Assembly: GCF_000455325.1 (NCBI RefSeq)
Contig: NZ_HG322953.1
Span: forward strand, 896,521 to 960,520
DNA from: Mycolicibacterium septicum DSM 44393
GTDB lineage: Bacteria; Actinomycetota; Actinomycetes; Mycobacteriales; Mycobacteriaceae
Length of the DNA: 64,000 nucleotides
Direction of reading: 5' to 3'
Part shown: positions 7,593 through 16,275 of the stretch, one piece after another
Layout: every line of letters begins with the position of its first letter
Position numbering within the stretch: position 1 is the first letter of the stretch
Made by a program: the position numbers and the translations under genes
The notes under the pieces: generated by a model
What the model was told of the DNA's origin: nothing
What the model saw: only the letters and a program-made list of their open reading frames with translations
Database searches by the model: none

Positions 7593-9752
7593 ATGGCCTT
7601 TGCGACCGAACACCCCGTGCTCGCGCATTCGGAGTACCGGGCTGTCGATGAGATCGTCCGGACCGGTGCCCGGTTCGAGGTGGTCAGTGAGTACGACCCT
7701 GCCGGTGACCAGCCGGCCGCCATCGACGAGCTGGAGCGCCGCATCAAGGCGGGCGAGCGTGACGTCGTGCTGCTCGGTGCGACCGGTACCGGAAAGTCGG
7801 CCACCACGGCGTGGCTGATCGAGCGGCTGCAGCGGCCCACCCTGGTGATGGCGCCGAACAAGACGCTGGCGGCGCAGCTGGCCAATGAACTGCGGGAGAT
7901 GTTGCCGCACAACGCTGTCGAGTACTTCGTCTCGTACTACGACTACTACCAGCCCGAGGCGTACATCGCCCAGACCGATACCTACATCGAGAAGGACAGC
8001 TCGATCAACGACGATGTCGAGCGGTTGCGGCACTCGGCGACCTCGAGCCTGCTGTCGCGGCGCGATGTGGTGGTGGTGGCCTCGGTGTCGTGCATCTACG
8101 GCCTGGGCACGCCTCAGTCCTACCTCGACCGTTCGGTGGAGTTGGAGGTCGGTCAGGAGGTGCCGCGCGACGGGCTGCTGCGGTTGTTGGTGGATGTCCA
8201 GTACAACCGCAACGACGTGGCGTTCACCCGTGGCACGTTCCGGGTGCGTGGCGACACCGTCGAGATCATCCCGTCCTACGAGGAGCTCGCCGTGCGCATC
8301 GAGTTCTTCGGCGACGAGATCGAGGCGCTGTACTACCTGCACCCGCTGACCGGCGACATCGTCCGTCAGGTCGACTCGCTGCGGATCTTCCCGGCCACCC
8401 ACTACGTGGCGGGCCCAGAACGGATGGAACATGCGATCTCGACCATCGAGGCCGAGCTCGAGGCGCGGCTGGCGGAGCTGGAGGGGCAGGGCAAGCTGCT
8501 GGAGGCCCAGCGGCTGCGCATGCGCACCAACTACGACGTCGAGATGATGAAGCAGGTCGGGTTCTGCTCGGGCATCGAGAACTACTCGCGCCACATCGAC
8601 GCGCGTCCGGCCGGGTCGGCCCCCGCGACGTTGATCGACTACTTCCCCGAGGACTTCCTGCTCGTCATCGACGAATCCCACGTCACGGTGCCGCAGATCG
8701 GCGGCATGTACGAGGGAGACATGTCGCGTAAGCGCAACCTGGTGGACTTCGGTTTCCGGCTGCCCTCGGCCGTCGACAACCGGCCACTGACCTGGGAGGA
8801 GTTCGCCGACCGGATCGGGCAGACGGTGTACCTGTCGGCGACGCCTGGCGCGTACGAGATCAGCCAGGCCGGCGGCGAGTTCGTCGAACAGGTGATCCGC
8901 CCGACCGGTCTGGTCGACCCCCAGGTGGTGGTGAAGCCGACGAAGGGCCAGATCGACGATCTGATCGGCGAGATCCGGGCCCGCACCGAGCGCGACGAGC
9001 GCGTACTGGTCACCACGCTCACCAAGAAGATGGCCGAGGACCTCACCGACTATCTGCTGGAGCTCGGCATCAAGGTCCGGTACCTGCACTCCGAGGTCGA
9101 CACCCTGCGCCGGGTCGAGCTGCTGCGGCAGCTGCGCCTCGGCGAGTACGACGTGCTGGTCGGCATCAACCTGCTGCGTGAGGGTCTGGATCTCCCCGAG
9201 GTGTCGTTGGTGGCGATTCTCGACGCCGACAAGGAGGGCTTCCTGCGTTCCACGCGCAGCCTGATCCAGACCATCGGTCGTGCGGCGCGCAACGTGTCCG
9301 GCGAAGTGCACATGTACGCCGACAAGATCACCGACTCGATGCGGGAGGCGATCGACGAGACCGAACGCCGCCGCGCCAAACAGGTCGCCTACAACGAGGC
9401 CAACGGGATCGACCCGCAGCCGCTGCGCAAGAAGATCGCCGACATCCTCGATCAGGTGTATCGCGAGGCCGACGACACAGAGTCGGTCGAGATCGGTGGC
9501 TCGGGACGCAACGCCTCGCGGGGCCGGCGTGCTCAGGGTGAACCGGGACGGGCGGTCAGTGCCGGCATCGTGGAGGGCCGCGACACCACCAACATGCCGC
9601 GCGCCGAACTGGCCGATCTGATCAAGGATCTGACCGAGCAGATGATGACCGCCGCACGGGATCTGCAATTCGAGCTCGCGGCGCGGATCCGGGACGAGAT
9701 CCAGGACCTGAAGAAGGAGTTGCGGGGGATGGACGCGGCCGGCCTGAAATAA
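7593..9752 (+). CDS. uvrB: excinuclease ABC subunit B
   Basis: Damage-verifying helicase-like subunit of nucleotide excision repair, loaded by UvrA and binding UvrC. The 719-aa protein shows Walker A GATGTGKS at residues 62-69, the Tyr-rich beta-hairpin EYFVSYYDYYQPEAYI that inserts into the damaged helix, the Walker B-like VIDESH, helicase motif VI (QTIGRAARN), and a C-terminal UVR/UvrC-binding coiled coil (DLQFELAARIRDEI). The ATG at 7593 is chosen; a GTG six bases upstream is also in frame. I found no GAACNNNNGTTC-type LexA box in the 100 nt upstream. It is followed 45 nt later by the MFS gene, as in M. tuberculosis. Confidence 0.97.
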   Translation: MAFATEHPVLAHSEYRAVDEIVRTGARFEVVSEYDPAGDQPAAIDELERRIKAGERDVVLLGATGTGKSATTAWLIERLQRPTLVMAPNKTLAAQLANELREMLPHNAVEYFVSYYDYYQPEAYIAQTDTYIEKDSSINDDVERLRHSATSSLLSRRDVVVVASVSCIYGLGTPQSYLDRSVELEVGQEVPRDGLLRLLVDVQYNRNDVAFTRGTFRVRGDTVEIIPSYEELAVRIEFFGDEIEALYYLHPLTGDIVRQVDSLRIFPATHYVAGPERMEHAISTIEAELEARLAELEGQGKLLEAQRLRMRTNYDVEMMKQVGFCSGIENYSRHIDARPAGSAPATLIDYFPEDFLLVIDESHVTVPQIGGMYEGDMSRKRNLVDFGFRLPSAVDNRPLTWEEFADRIGQTVYLSATPGAYEISQAGGEFVEQVIRPTGLVDPQVVVKPTKGQIDDLIGEIRARTERDERVLVTTLTKKMAEDLTDYLLELGIKVRYLHSEVDTLRRVELLRQLRLGEYDVLVGINLLREGLDLPEVSLVAILDADKEGFLRSTRSLIQTIGRAARNVSGEVHMYADKITDSMREAIDETERRRAKQVAYNEANGIDPQPLRKKIADILDQVYREADDTESVEIGGSGRNASRGRRAQGEPGRAVSAGIVEGRDTTNMPRAELADLIKDLTEQMMTAARDLQFELAARIRDEIQDLKKELRGMDAAGLK

Positions 9753-9797
9753 GCCGGTGTTGACCTCAACGGCGGTTCAGCTTCTAGCGTCATCGAT

Positions 9798-11190
9798 GTG
9801 ACCGATACCGTGACGCCCGACGTTGGGACCTGGCGGCAGTTGTTGGGCGCCAGACATCTGGGCGCGTCCACCGTGTTGGCCGGCGGCGTGCTGCTGTATG
9901 CCACCAACGAGTTCCTGACCATCAGCCTGCTGCCCAGTGCGGTGGTCGACATCGGCGGGCAGCGGTTCTACGCCTGGGTGACGACGGTGTACCTGGTTGC
10001 CTCGGTCATCGCAGCCACCACGGTCCACTCGATGCTGATGCGGCTGGGCCCGCGGCAGGCATATCTGTTGGGGCTCACGGTGTTCGGTGCCGGAAGCCTG
10101 GGCTGTGCGCTGGCGCCGAGCATGGAGGTGCTGCTCGCCGGGCGTACCGTGCAGGGCTTCGCCGGCGGATTGCTTGCCGGGCTGGGGTACGCGGTGATCA
10201 ACACCGCGTTGCCGAATACGTTGTGGACCAAGGCCTCTGCGCTGGTTTCGGCGATGTGGGGGGTCGGCACCGTGATCGGCCCGGCGGCGGGTGGGCTGTT
10301 CGCGCAATTCGGGCACTGGCGGTGGGCCTTCGGCGTGCTTGTTGTGTTGACGGTCGCGATGGCCGTGCTGGTGCCGGTCGCACTGCCCGGCCGCACTGGC
10401 GGTGCATCGGCTCCGGCACCCGGCATTCCGGTGCGGTCGTTGACCGTGCTGGGCGCGGCGGCCATGGCGGTGAGCGTCGCCGGTATTCCTCACGATTGGC
10501 GGGCCACCGCAGCACTGCTCGCCCTCGGGGTGGCGCTGGTGGCCGTGTTCCTGTTCGTCGACCGGCGCGCCGCCGCATCCGTCCTGCCGCCCAGCGCATT
10601 CGGTCCGGGTCCGCTCAAATGGATCTACCTGAGCCTGGGCGTGTTGATGGCCGCCACCATGGTCGACATGTACGTGCCGCTGTTCGGCCAACGGCTGGCG
10701 CATCTGACGCCGGTGATGGCCGGGTTCTTCGCTGCGGTGCTGTCGGTGGGCTGGACCGCGGGGGAGATCATCAGCGCCTCTCTGCAGAATCGGCGCGTGA
10801 TCGTGCGCACGGTGGCGTTCGCCCCCGTGGTGATGGCGGTCGGCCTGGTGGCCGGGGCGGTGTTGATCCGGGACGGGATGGCGCCGTGGCTGGTGCTCAT
10901 GTGGGCAGCGGCGCTCGCGGTCACCGGCGCCGGTATCGGTATCGCCTGGCCTCCACCTGTCCGCCTGGGCGATGAGCAGCGTGGACGATCCGGCTGAGGG
11001 GCCGGCCGCCGCGGCGGCCATCAATACGGTGCAGCTGATCTGCGGTGCGTTCGGAGCGGGCCTGGCCGGCGTGGTCGTCAACCTCAGCGCAACGGCGGAC
11101 GCGGCCGCAGCGCGCTGGCTGTTCGCCACATTCGCGGTCCTTGCCGCGTTCGGTGCGGTCGCCTCGTTCCGGTCCGGTCGCCGGGCCTGA
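9798..11190 (+). pseudogene. MFS drug-efflux transporter (Rv1634-like), interrupted by +1 frameshift
   Basis: Major facilitator family permease, probably a proton-driven drug exporter. It is read in two frames: 9798-10997 encodes about 399 aa, and the remaining ~72 aa (INTVQLICGAFGAGLAGVVV and so on) continue in another frame to 11190. The break is at about 10947-10957: the first frame gives AWPPPVRLGD, whereas removing one base from TGGCCTCCACC gives AWPHLSAWAM followed by the expected last helices. The rejoined protein of ~464 aa matches the usual length of this family. Everything before the break looks intact, including the RTVQGFAGG segment. Whether this is a true mutation or a sequence error cannot be decided here. 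The GTG at 9798 is the likely start. Confidence 0.88.
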
Positions 11191-11220
11191 TCGGTCCCGC
11201 CAGGCCCCACGACTTGCCCC

Positions 11221-11280
11221 GCGAGCGACCGTGTCTGTACCGCGACACGCCGTCAATCGGCGACCATTTGCGGTCGCTCG
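11221..11280. repeat. intergenic hairpin repeat, copy 1
   Basis: An inverted repeat in the spacer before the DUF899 gene. The outer arms CGAGCGACCG (11222-11231) and CGGTCGCTCG (11271-11280) enclose an inner GTGTC/GACAC pair. Its first 32 nt (11221-11252) match 57252-57283 at 31 of 32 positions, so it is a dispersed element rather than a local terminator. Confidence 0.75.
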
Positions 11281-11356
11281 TGCTCGCTACCCAGCGATGA
11301 GTTTCGTCGGCGGCGCGGGTCTCACTCGTATAGGACCGATACGAGGAGTGATTTCG

Positions 11357-12124
11357 ATGCCGCTGACGCTCAATGCCTACCCAGATGTCGCCACTCGGGA
11401 CGACTGGCTCGAGGCGCGAAAGAAACTGCTGGCCGCCGAACGCGAGGTGACGCACCTGCGCGACGCGGTCAACGCCCAACGGCGCAGGCTGCCGATGGTG
11501 AAGGTGGACAAGGACTACACGTTCGAGGGGCCGAACGGCGAAGTGCGACTGGTCGATTTGTTCGAGGGTCGTAGCCAGCTCTACATCCACCACTTCATGT
11601 GGATCGACGCGATCGATCGGGGTTGCCCGAGTTGCACGGCGGCGGCCGATCTGACCTTCACCGCACAGGATCGAGACCTGTTGCACGGCAAGGATGTCAC
11701 GTTCGCGTGTGTGTCCCGGGCTCCGTACGCCAGCATCGCGGCGTACCGGGACGAGCACGGTTGGACGTTCCCGTGGTACTCGTCGCGCGACGGCGACTTC
11801 ACCTACGACTACCACGTGACGCTCGATCCGGCCCGTGCCCCAATCGAATACAACTACAAGTCCGCCGACGAGCTACGCGCCGACGGCTTCAGCGACGACG
11901 ATCTCCGGGGCGACTGGCCGGGGGCCAGTGTCTTCCTGCGTCGCGGCGACGAGGTCTTCCACACCTACTCGACCTTCGCGCGCGGCCTCGACCACTCCGC
12001 GGTGGGGTACCCGTTCCTCGACCTCACCCCGTACGGGCGGCAGGAACCGTGGGAGGACTCGCCGCACGGGTGGCCGCAGGTCGGACCGGCGGTCGGCAGG
12101 CCGGTGGGGGACTGCGACGGTTAG
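11357..12124 (+). CDS. DUF899 thioredoxin-like protein
   Basis: A 255-aa protein of the DUF899 family, which adopts a thioredoxin-like fold; no reaction is established. Family marks are the N-terminal W-x-x-A-R-K-x-L-L-A-x-E-K/R-x-x-T segment, FEGRSQLYIHHFMW, the conserved DRGCPSCTAAADLT pair of cysteines, VSRAP, YSSRDGDFTYDYHV, and the C-terminal DLTPYGRQE. The CPSC pair resembles a redox-active CxxC. A GAGGAG ribosome site at 11343-11348 fixes the ATG at 11357. It stands alone between a repeat-containing spacer and tRNA-Cys, with no obvious operon partner. It is absent from the corresponding M. tuberculosis position as I know it. Confidence 0.9.
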   Translation: MPLTLNAYPDVATRDDWLEARKKLLAAEREVTHLRDAVNAQRRRLPMVKVDKDYTFEGPNGEVRLVDLFEGRSQLYIHHFMWIDAIDRGCPSCTAAADLTFTAQDRDLLHGKDVTFACVSRAPYASIAAYRDEHGWTFPWYSSRDGDFTYDYHVTLDPARAPIEYNYKSADELRADGFSDDDLRGDWPGASVFLRRGDEVFHTYSTFARGLDHSAVGYPFLDLTPYGRQEPWEDSPHGWPQVGPAVGRPVGDCDG

Positions 12125-12185
12125 TGATCATTGAGATCGAAACCATTGGCGGGCGCCGGAGTGGCTGGCAGAGTAGCCAATCGAT

Positions 12186-12256
12186 GCGGGTGTGTCTGAG
12201 TGGCTAGGAACCGGCCTGCAAAGCCGTTTACACGGGTTCGAATCCCGTCACTCGCT
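12186..12256 (+). tRNA. cysU: tRNA-Cys (anticodon GCA)
   Basis: A 71-nt cloverleaf. The acceptor arms GCGGGTG (12186-12192) and CACTCGC (12249-12255) pair with one G-U, and the discriminator base is T, as required for tRNA-Cys. The T-arm is ACGGG-TTCGAAT-CCCGT. The anticodon loop CTGCAAA gives GCA. CCA is not encoded. A strong terminator hairpin starts 8 nt downstream. No integrase or att duplication is visible nearby. Confidence 0.95.
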
Positions 12257-12263
12257 CGGATGA

Positions 12264-12293
12264 CAGCCCCCGCCCGCTAACGGGCGGGGGCTG
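12264..12293 (+). terminator. hairpin terminator after tRNA-Cys
   Basis: A perfect 13-bp GC-rich stem (CAGCCCCCGCCCG with its complement) and a 4-nt CTAA loop. It lacks a T-tract, the I-shaped type common in mycobacteria. Confidence 0.85.
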
Positions 12294-12310
12294 CATCGAA
12301 TAATGCTGCG

Positions 12311-13162
12311 GTGCCCATGCTGCCTCTTGCCGACATCCTGTCCACGCTCGACCTGGTGGAGTCGGGTGACGGCATTTTCGTCGCAGAGCAGCGGGACAAC
12401 TCCAGCCATCACATCGTGGGCGGTCATATCGCGGCCCAGGCGCTGATGGCGGCCAGCCGCACCGTGCCCGGCCGATCGCCGCACAGCCTGCACGTTTACC
12501 TGCTGCGGGCCGGGGACGCCCGGTATCCGGTGCAGATGGAAGTGAACAACCTGCGCGACGGCGGATCGCTGTCCACCCGCCGGGTCATCGGCCGCCAAGG
12601 CGACGAGGTGTTGCTGGAGGCGCTCGTCTCGTTCAGCGTCGACATGGACGCCGCGGATTACCAGCAATCCCGGCCCGCGGTGCCCGATCCCGAAACCCTG
12701 CCCCCGGTCGAGGAGCAGCTGCAGGCGTTCGCCGATGAGGCCGGTGGGTTCTGGGTGCGCCCGCAGTGGATCGAGCGACGCTACATCGATGCACCACCAC
12801 GGCTGGCGATCGATCTGCCGGAACCGCCGGAACGCACCCGGATGTGGTGGCGTCCTGCCGAGCCGGTCATCGACGATCCGATCGTCAACAGCTGTCTGCT
12901 GACGTACTTCTCGGGCACCGCGTTGCTGGATTCCACCCTGTCGATGCGGCGCGGAACCCACGTGACCACGTTCTCCGCCCTGATCGACCTCGCCGTCTGG
13001 TTCCACCGCCCCGCCGATCTGACCGATTGGCTGTTGTCCGACCAGGTTTCACCCAGCGGCATCAACGGGCGCGGCCTGGCCAGTGCCACCGTCTACAACC
13101 GGGCCGGCCAGCTCGTGTGCTCGTCGACCCAGGAGATGTACTTCGGCCGCCGCCGCGACTGA
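12311..13162 (+). CDS. acyl-CoA thioesterase II (TesB type)
   Basis: Double-hotdog thioesterase that hydrolyses acyl-CoA to free fatty acid and CoA, 283 aa. Recognisable TesB features are the N-terminal hotdog with FVAEQRDNSSHHIVGGHIAAQAL and HSLHVYLLRAGD, and the C-terminal hotdog with LDSTLSMRRG, an HTTF-like HVTTFSALIDLAVWFHRP, and the final catalytic-Gln segment CSSTQEMYFG. The Asp of LDST, the Ser/Thr region and this Gln would make the active site. A TAATGC -10-like box ends only a few nt before the GTG at 12311, suggesting a leaderless message; the ATG at 12317 is an alternative. It is convergent with the mannosyltransferase gene, one base apart. Confidence 0.92.
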   Translation: MPMLPLADILSTLDLVESGDGIFVAEQRDNSSHHIVGGHIAAQALMAASRTVPGRSPHSLHVYLLRAGDARYPVQMEVNNLRDGGSLSTRRVIGRQGDEVLLEALVSFSVDMDAADYQQSRPAVPDPETLPPVEEQLQAFADEAGGFWVRPQWIERRYIDAPPRLAIDLPEPPERTRMWWRPAEPVIDDPIVNSCLLTYFSGTALLDSTLSMRRGTHVTTFSALIDLAVWFHRPADLTDWLLSDQVSPSGINGRGLASATVYNRAGQLVCSSTQEMYFGRRRD

Positions 13163-13163
13163 C

Positions 13164-14699
13164 TCAGCGGGTGGACTTGACCACCTGGGCGAAGTTGGAC
13201 TGCCAGCGTTCGACGATGTGGAAACCCATGCTCTCGGGTACCTGATACGCCGGGGCGCGGTCCAGTCGGGGTCCGGGTTGAAGCCGTTGTCCGCTCTGTC
13301 GGCTGGGCACCGACGGGTCGCGTTCGGACACGGTCCACAAGACCGTGCACCGGCGCACCTCGTCGGCGACGCCCCAGATCCCGAGGTGGGCATCCCACAA
13401 CCGATTTCGTTGCCGGGCCGGTTTACCCCGACCCGGGTCGACGAGGTCGGCGTACGCAGCCGGCCGGGCGGCGGTGATCGGCCGGATGGGACCCGGCTTC
13501 CACGAGGTGGTGTTGTCGAAGATCACGCAGTCGCCGGGGGATGAGTGCGCCGCGATGACATCTGCGACCTGACTGAAATCCATGCCCTCCTTGGCGTACG
13601 GGCCGCGTTGCACGGTGATGTAGTTCGGCGTCGCGGCCAGCGCGAACACCGCAAGGGTCGCGGTGATCCATTCCCGGCTGCGGGCCACCGCCACCACACA
13701 CACGGCGAGCAGCAGAGCCATCGCCGGTGTCGTGAAACTCAGATAGCGCGGGTAGTAAAGCGGTTGGGCGGCAGCCGAATACACCAGCAGCACCGCGGTC
13801 GGGGCGATCACCCACACGGCCGCGACGGCGACCAGTCGCCGGGTGTCCTCGTCGGCGGGCCGCAGCCGTGGGACCAGTAGTGGCGCGCTCAGCACGGCGG
13901 CCGCGAGCAGCGCGAAAGCCACGCTGTGGTCGAAATACTGCTCCAAGACGACTTCCGTGACCGTGTGCAAACCCGGCGGTGAGATCCAGCCGACCTGGAA
14001 GCTCTGCGAACGGCACCACACGAAGAAGGGAGCCACGACCAACACCGCCGCCGTGGTGACCGTTGCCCACCTGACTCGGGCCCGCCGGTCGCCGAACATC
14101 GTCACGGCGACGGCGTGCGGAACCACCATCAGCACCGCGAAGATGTTCAGCACCGCCGAAACCACCAGCAGCGCACCGTATGACGCCCACGGGGCAGCGC
14201 GGTCACGCCGGATGGCGGAGATGAGCAGAACCGTCAGCCAAACCGCCGCCAGCGTCGACCACGAATAGGAACGGGCCTCGATACCCGCCCAGGTGATCCT
14301 GGGCAGCATCGCGAAAAGAACTCCCGCACAGACCGATACCGTCCGATTGCCGAACTGCCTGCCGAGAACCACCACACCGGCCGCGGCGCCACCGACGGCC
14401 AGGCAGCTGGAGAACCGGGACCAGAACTCGGTTGCCGGGAAAACGGTGAACCAGCCGTGCATGCCCAGGTAATAGAGCCCGTGCACGGCATCGATGTGGC
14501 CGATCAGGTCCCACAACTGCGACACCGATCGGGTGGCCGCCGATATGGTGGCGGCCTCGTCGAACCACAGCGAGGGCCGTGCTGCCCCCGCCGCGGACAG
14601 CACGATGGCGAATGCGGCCACTGCCAGGGCGTCGAATCGGGCTTCTCGATCGACCCGCCGGTCCGCGCCATCGGCACGCTCATTCAGCGATAGATCCAC
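13164..14699 (-). CDS. GT-C membrane mannosyltransferase, CapA (Rv1635c)-like
   Basis: Polytopic glycosyltransferase using a polyprenyl-phosphate sugar donor, 511 aa. The first periplasmic loop carries the DE motif of GT-C enzymes (SLWFDEAATISAA), followed by around ten hydrophobic segments and a soluble C-terminal domain from about residue 380. By position (between the MFS gene and the USP gene, opposite strand) and by sequence type it corresponds to M. tuberculosis Rv1635c, the enzyme that adds the first mannose cap to lipoarabinomannan. Whether this species caps its LAM is not known from the sequence. The GTG at 14699 is used as start. Substrate assignment is by synteny and should be treated as provisional. 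Confidence 0.82.
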   Translation of the reverse strand: MDLSLNERADGADRRVDREARFDALAVAAFAIVLSAAGAARPSLWFDEAATISAATRSVSQLWDLIGHIDAVHGLYYLGMHGWFTVFPATEFWSRFSSCLAVGGAAAGVVVLGRQFGNRTVSVCAGVLFAMLPRITWAGIEARSYSWSTLAAVWLTVLLISAIRRDRAAPWASYGALLVVSAVLNIFAVLMVVPHAVAVTMFGDRRARVRWATVTTAAVLVVAPFFVWCRSQSFQVGWISPPGLHTVTEVVLEQYFDHSVAFALLAAAVLSAPLLVPRLRPADEDTRRLVAVAAVWVIAPTAVLLVYSAAAQPLYYPRYLSFTTPAMALLLAVCVVAVARSREWITATLAVFALAATPNYITVQRGPYAKEGMDFSQVADVIAAHSSPGDCVIFDNTTSWKPGPIRPITAARPAAYADLVDPGRGKPARQRNRLWDAHLGIWGVADEVRRCTVLWTVSERDPSVPSRQSGQRLQPGPRLDRAPAYQVPESMGFHIVERWQSNFAQVVKSTR

Positions 14700-15055
14700 G
14701 TCAGCGACCGTGTCACCCCCTCAACCGATGGCAAAGATTAACCTGAGGCACCCGACTCGCTCTCTCCGACAGTGTTATTGCCGACTGCGGCGACCCTGTC
14801 GCGGGTGGATGAGCTGGATCACTACCGCGGTGAATCGTCCTGGCGACAACCCGGATTCGAACGACGTCGACTACGTCACGGTCAGCACCGTTTTTTCGGT
14901 TCCGAGGGTTAACATCAGTGCCGATTCGCCGTTCGGGACCGAATAATGGGTCCAGTTGTCGGTTGGCCGTGTGGGTGTCGTGATTCGCACCCCTGGTCAG
15001 TGGGCAACGGGTTACTGTCTCGGGTGGCGTTGCAACTGACAGTGGGAGGGTATTG
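14700..15055. other. gene-free spacer with a structured USP leader
   Basis: A divergent promoter region of 356 nt. Its right end holds a long stem-loop: 14996-15008 pairs with 15029-15040 with one bulge, ending 3 nt before the GGGAGGG ribosome site of the USP gene. A smaller GGGTG/CACCC hairpin lies at about 14973-14992. TTCGG-GA-CCGAA (14932-14943) is a short inverted repeat. I found no convincing small gene or RNA gene. Confidence 0.5.
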
Positions 15056-15499
15056 ATGAGCGCGTATCGAACCGTGGTGGTCGGCACGGACGGATCTGAT
15101 TCGTCGTTGCGTGCAGTCGACCGCGCCGGTCAGATTGCCGCCGGCTCGAATGCCAAGCTGATCGTGGCAACCGCGTACTTCCCGCAGAGCGAAGACCAGC
15201 GTGCCGCCGATGTGCTCAAGGACGAGGGCTACAAGATGGCCGGCAACGCGCCGATCTACGCCATCCTCCGCGAGGCGACCGACCGTGCGAAGGCCGCCGG
15301 CGCCACCGACATCGAGGAGCGGCCGGTCGTCGGCGCTCCCGTCGATGCGCTCGTCGAGCTGGCTGAGGATGTCCAGGCGGATCTGCTGGTGGTCGGCAAC
15401 GTCGGCCTGAGCACGATCGCAGGCCGTCTGCTGGGCTCCGTGCCCGCGAACGTGGCACGCCGGTCCAAGACCGACGTGCTCATCGTCCACACCAGCTGA
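15056..15499 (+). CDS. universal stress protein, cAMP-binding type (Rv1636-like)
   Basis: A 147-aa single-domain USP. It has the nucleotide-binding pattern VVVGTDGSDSS at the N-terminus and GNVGLSTIAGRLLGSVPANVARR near the end (the G-2x-G-9x-G-S/T signature). The sequence is nearly collinear with M. tuberculosis Rv1636 (TB15.3), which is known to bind cAMP with high affinity and may buffer the cellular cAMP pool. A strong GGGAGGG ribosome site precedes the ATG at 15056. An unusually stable stem-loop lies directly upstream of that site, so translation may be regulated. It is followed 19 nt later by the convergent MBL gene. An adenylate cyclase gene lies 30 kb away in this window. Confidence 0.95.
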   Translation: MSAYRTVVVGTDGSDSSLRAVDRAGQIAAGSNAKLIVATAYFPQSEDQRAADVLKDEGYKMAGNAPIYAILREATDRAKAAGATDIEERPVVGAPVDALVELAEDVQADLLVVGNVGLSTIAGRLLGSVPANVARRSKTDVLIVHTS

Positions 15500-15518
15500 G
15501 CCCGTACGGGCTGACCGA

Positions 15519-16202
15519 CTACCAACCGCGCTCGCGCCACTCCCCGAGATGGGGACGTTCGGCGCCGAGCGTGGTGTCGTCTCCATGGCCGGGGTACACC
15601 ACGGTCCGGTCGTCGTAGACGTCGAACACCTTGGCGCTCACATCACCCAGTAGCCGCTCGAAGTCACCGGGCTGCCACGTTTTGCCGACACCGCCGGGAA
15701 ACAGGCAGTCGCCAGTGAACAGGTGCGTGACGCCGTCGGGTGCCTTGAGCGCCAGCGCCACCGAACCCTCGGTGTGCCCCTGCAGGTGGATCACGTCGAA
15801 CGTGAGATCGCCGATACGCAGGGTGTCCCCGTCGGCCAGGATCCGGTCCGGGGTGACCGGCAAAGGTTCGGCGTCGAGTGCATGCGCGGCCGTGGGTGCC
15901 CCGGTGACCTCTGCCACAGTCGCCAGGGCCTGCCAGTGGTCGAAGTGCTGATGGCTGGTGACGATCAGGGACAGTTTCGGCACCTGCTGCTTGATCACGT
16001 CGAGCAGCACCTCGGCGTCGTTCGCGGCGTCGATGAGCAGGGTCTCGCCCGTGGAATTGCTGGTCACCAGGTAGGCGTTGTTGTCCATGGGCCCGACCGA
16101 CACCTTGATGATCGAGGCGTTGGGCAGGGTGCGCCGGGCGGCTGTTCCCGGCTCCTGGTGACCGGTGTAGGTGTCGGCAACCGCGATGTGAGGGCTGGTC
16201 AT
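15519..16202 (-). CDS. metallo-beta-lactamase-fold hydrolase (Rv1637c-like)
   Basis: A 227-aa glyoxalase-II-type MBL protein. The metal-ligand motifs are all present: SHQHFDH (HxHxDH), the second His in HLQGHTEGS, the bridging Asp in FTGDCLFPGG, and the last His in VYPGHGDDT. The LLIDAAND strand precedes them. Family members hydrolyse thioesters such as S-lactoylglutathione; mycobacteria use other thiols, so the physiological substrate is unknown. The frame reads through upstream, but the ATG at 16202 gives a typical N-terminus. It is divergent from uvrA with a 73-nt spacer that lacks a clear LexA box. Confidence 0.93.
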   Translation of the reverse strand: MTSPHIAVADTYTGHQEPGTAARRTLPNASIIKVSVGPMDNNAYLVTSNSTGETLLIDAANDAEVLLDVIKQQVPKLSLIVTSHQHFDHWQALATVAEVTGAPTAAHALDAEPLPVTPDRILADGDTLRIGDLTFDVIHLQGHTEGSVALALKAPDGVTHLFTGDCLFPGGVGKTWQPGDFERLLGDVSAKVFDVYDDRTVVYPGHGDDTTLGAERPHLGEWRERGW

Positions 16203-16275
16203 AGCGCCACCGTATCGGGCTTGTCGGTGGCCGCACATAGCATGGGCGTGAAGTCTGTCGTGGGAAAGGAAACGC

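Noticed and set aside
6441..9668. A very long open frame antisense to uvrB
   Set aside because: It is a high-GC shadow frame. Only its last 188 codons (6441-7007), starting at a good signal peptide, look like a gene; the rest is Arg/His/Gln-rich noise opposite a conserved gene.
12186..12300. Integration site at tRNA-Cys
   Set aside because: No integrase, no duplicated 3' tRNA end and no prophage-like genes nearby.
14851..14866. tRNA-like T-loop (GTTCGAATCC on the minus strand)
   Set aside because: No matching acceptor or anticodon arms can be formed around it.
14932..14943. Possible DosR-type box (TTCGGGACCGAA) upstream of the USP gene
   Set aside because: It covers only part of the known 20-bp motif and lacks the second half-site; treated as a chance inverted repeat.
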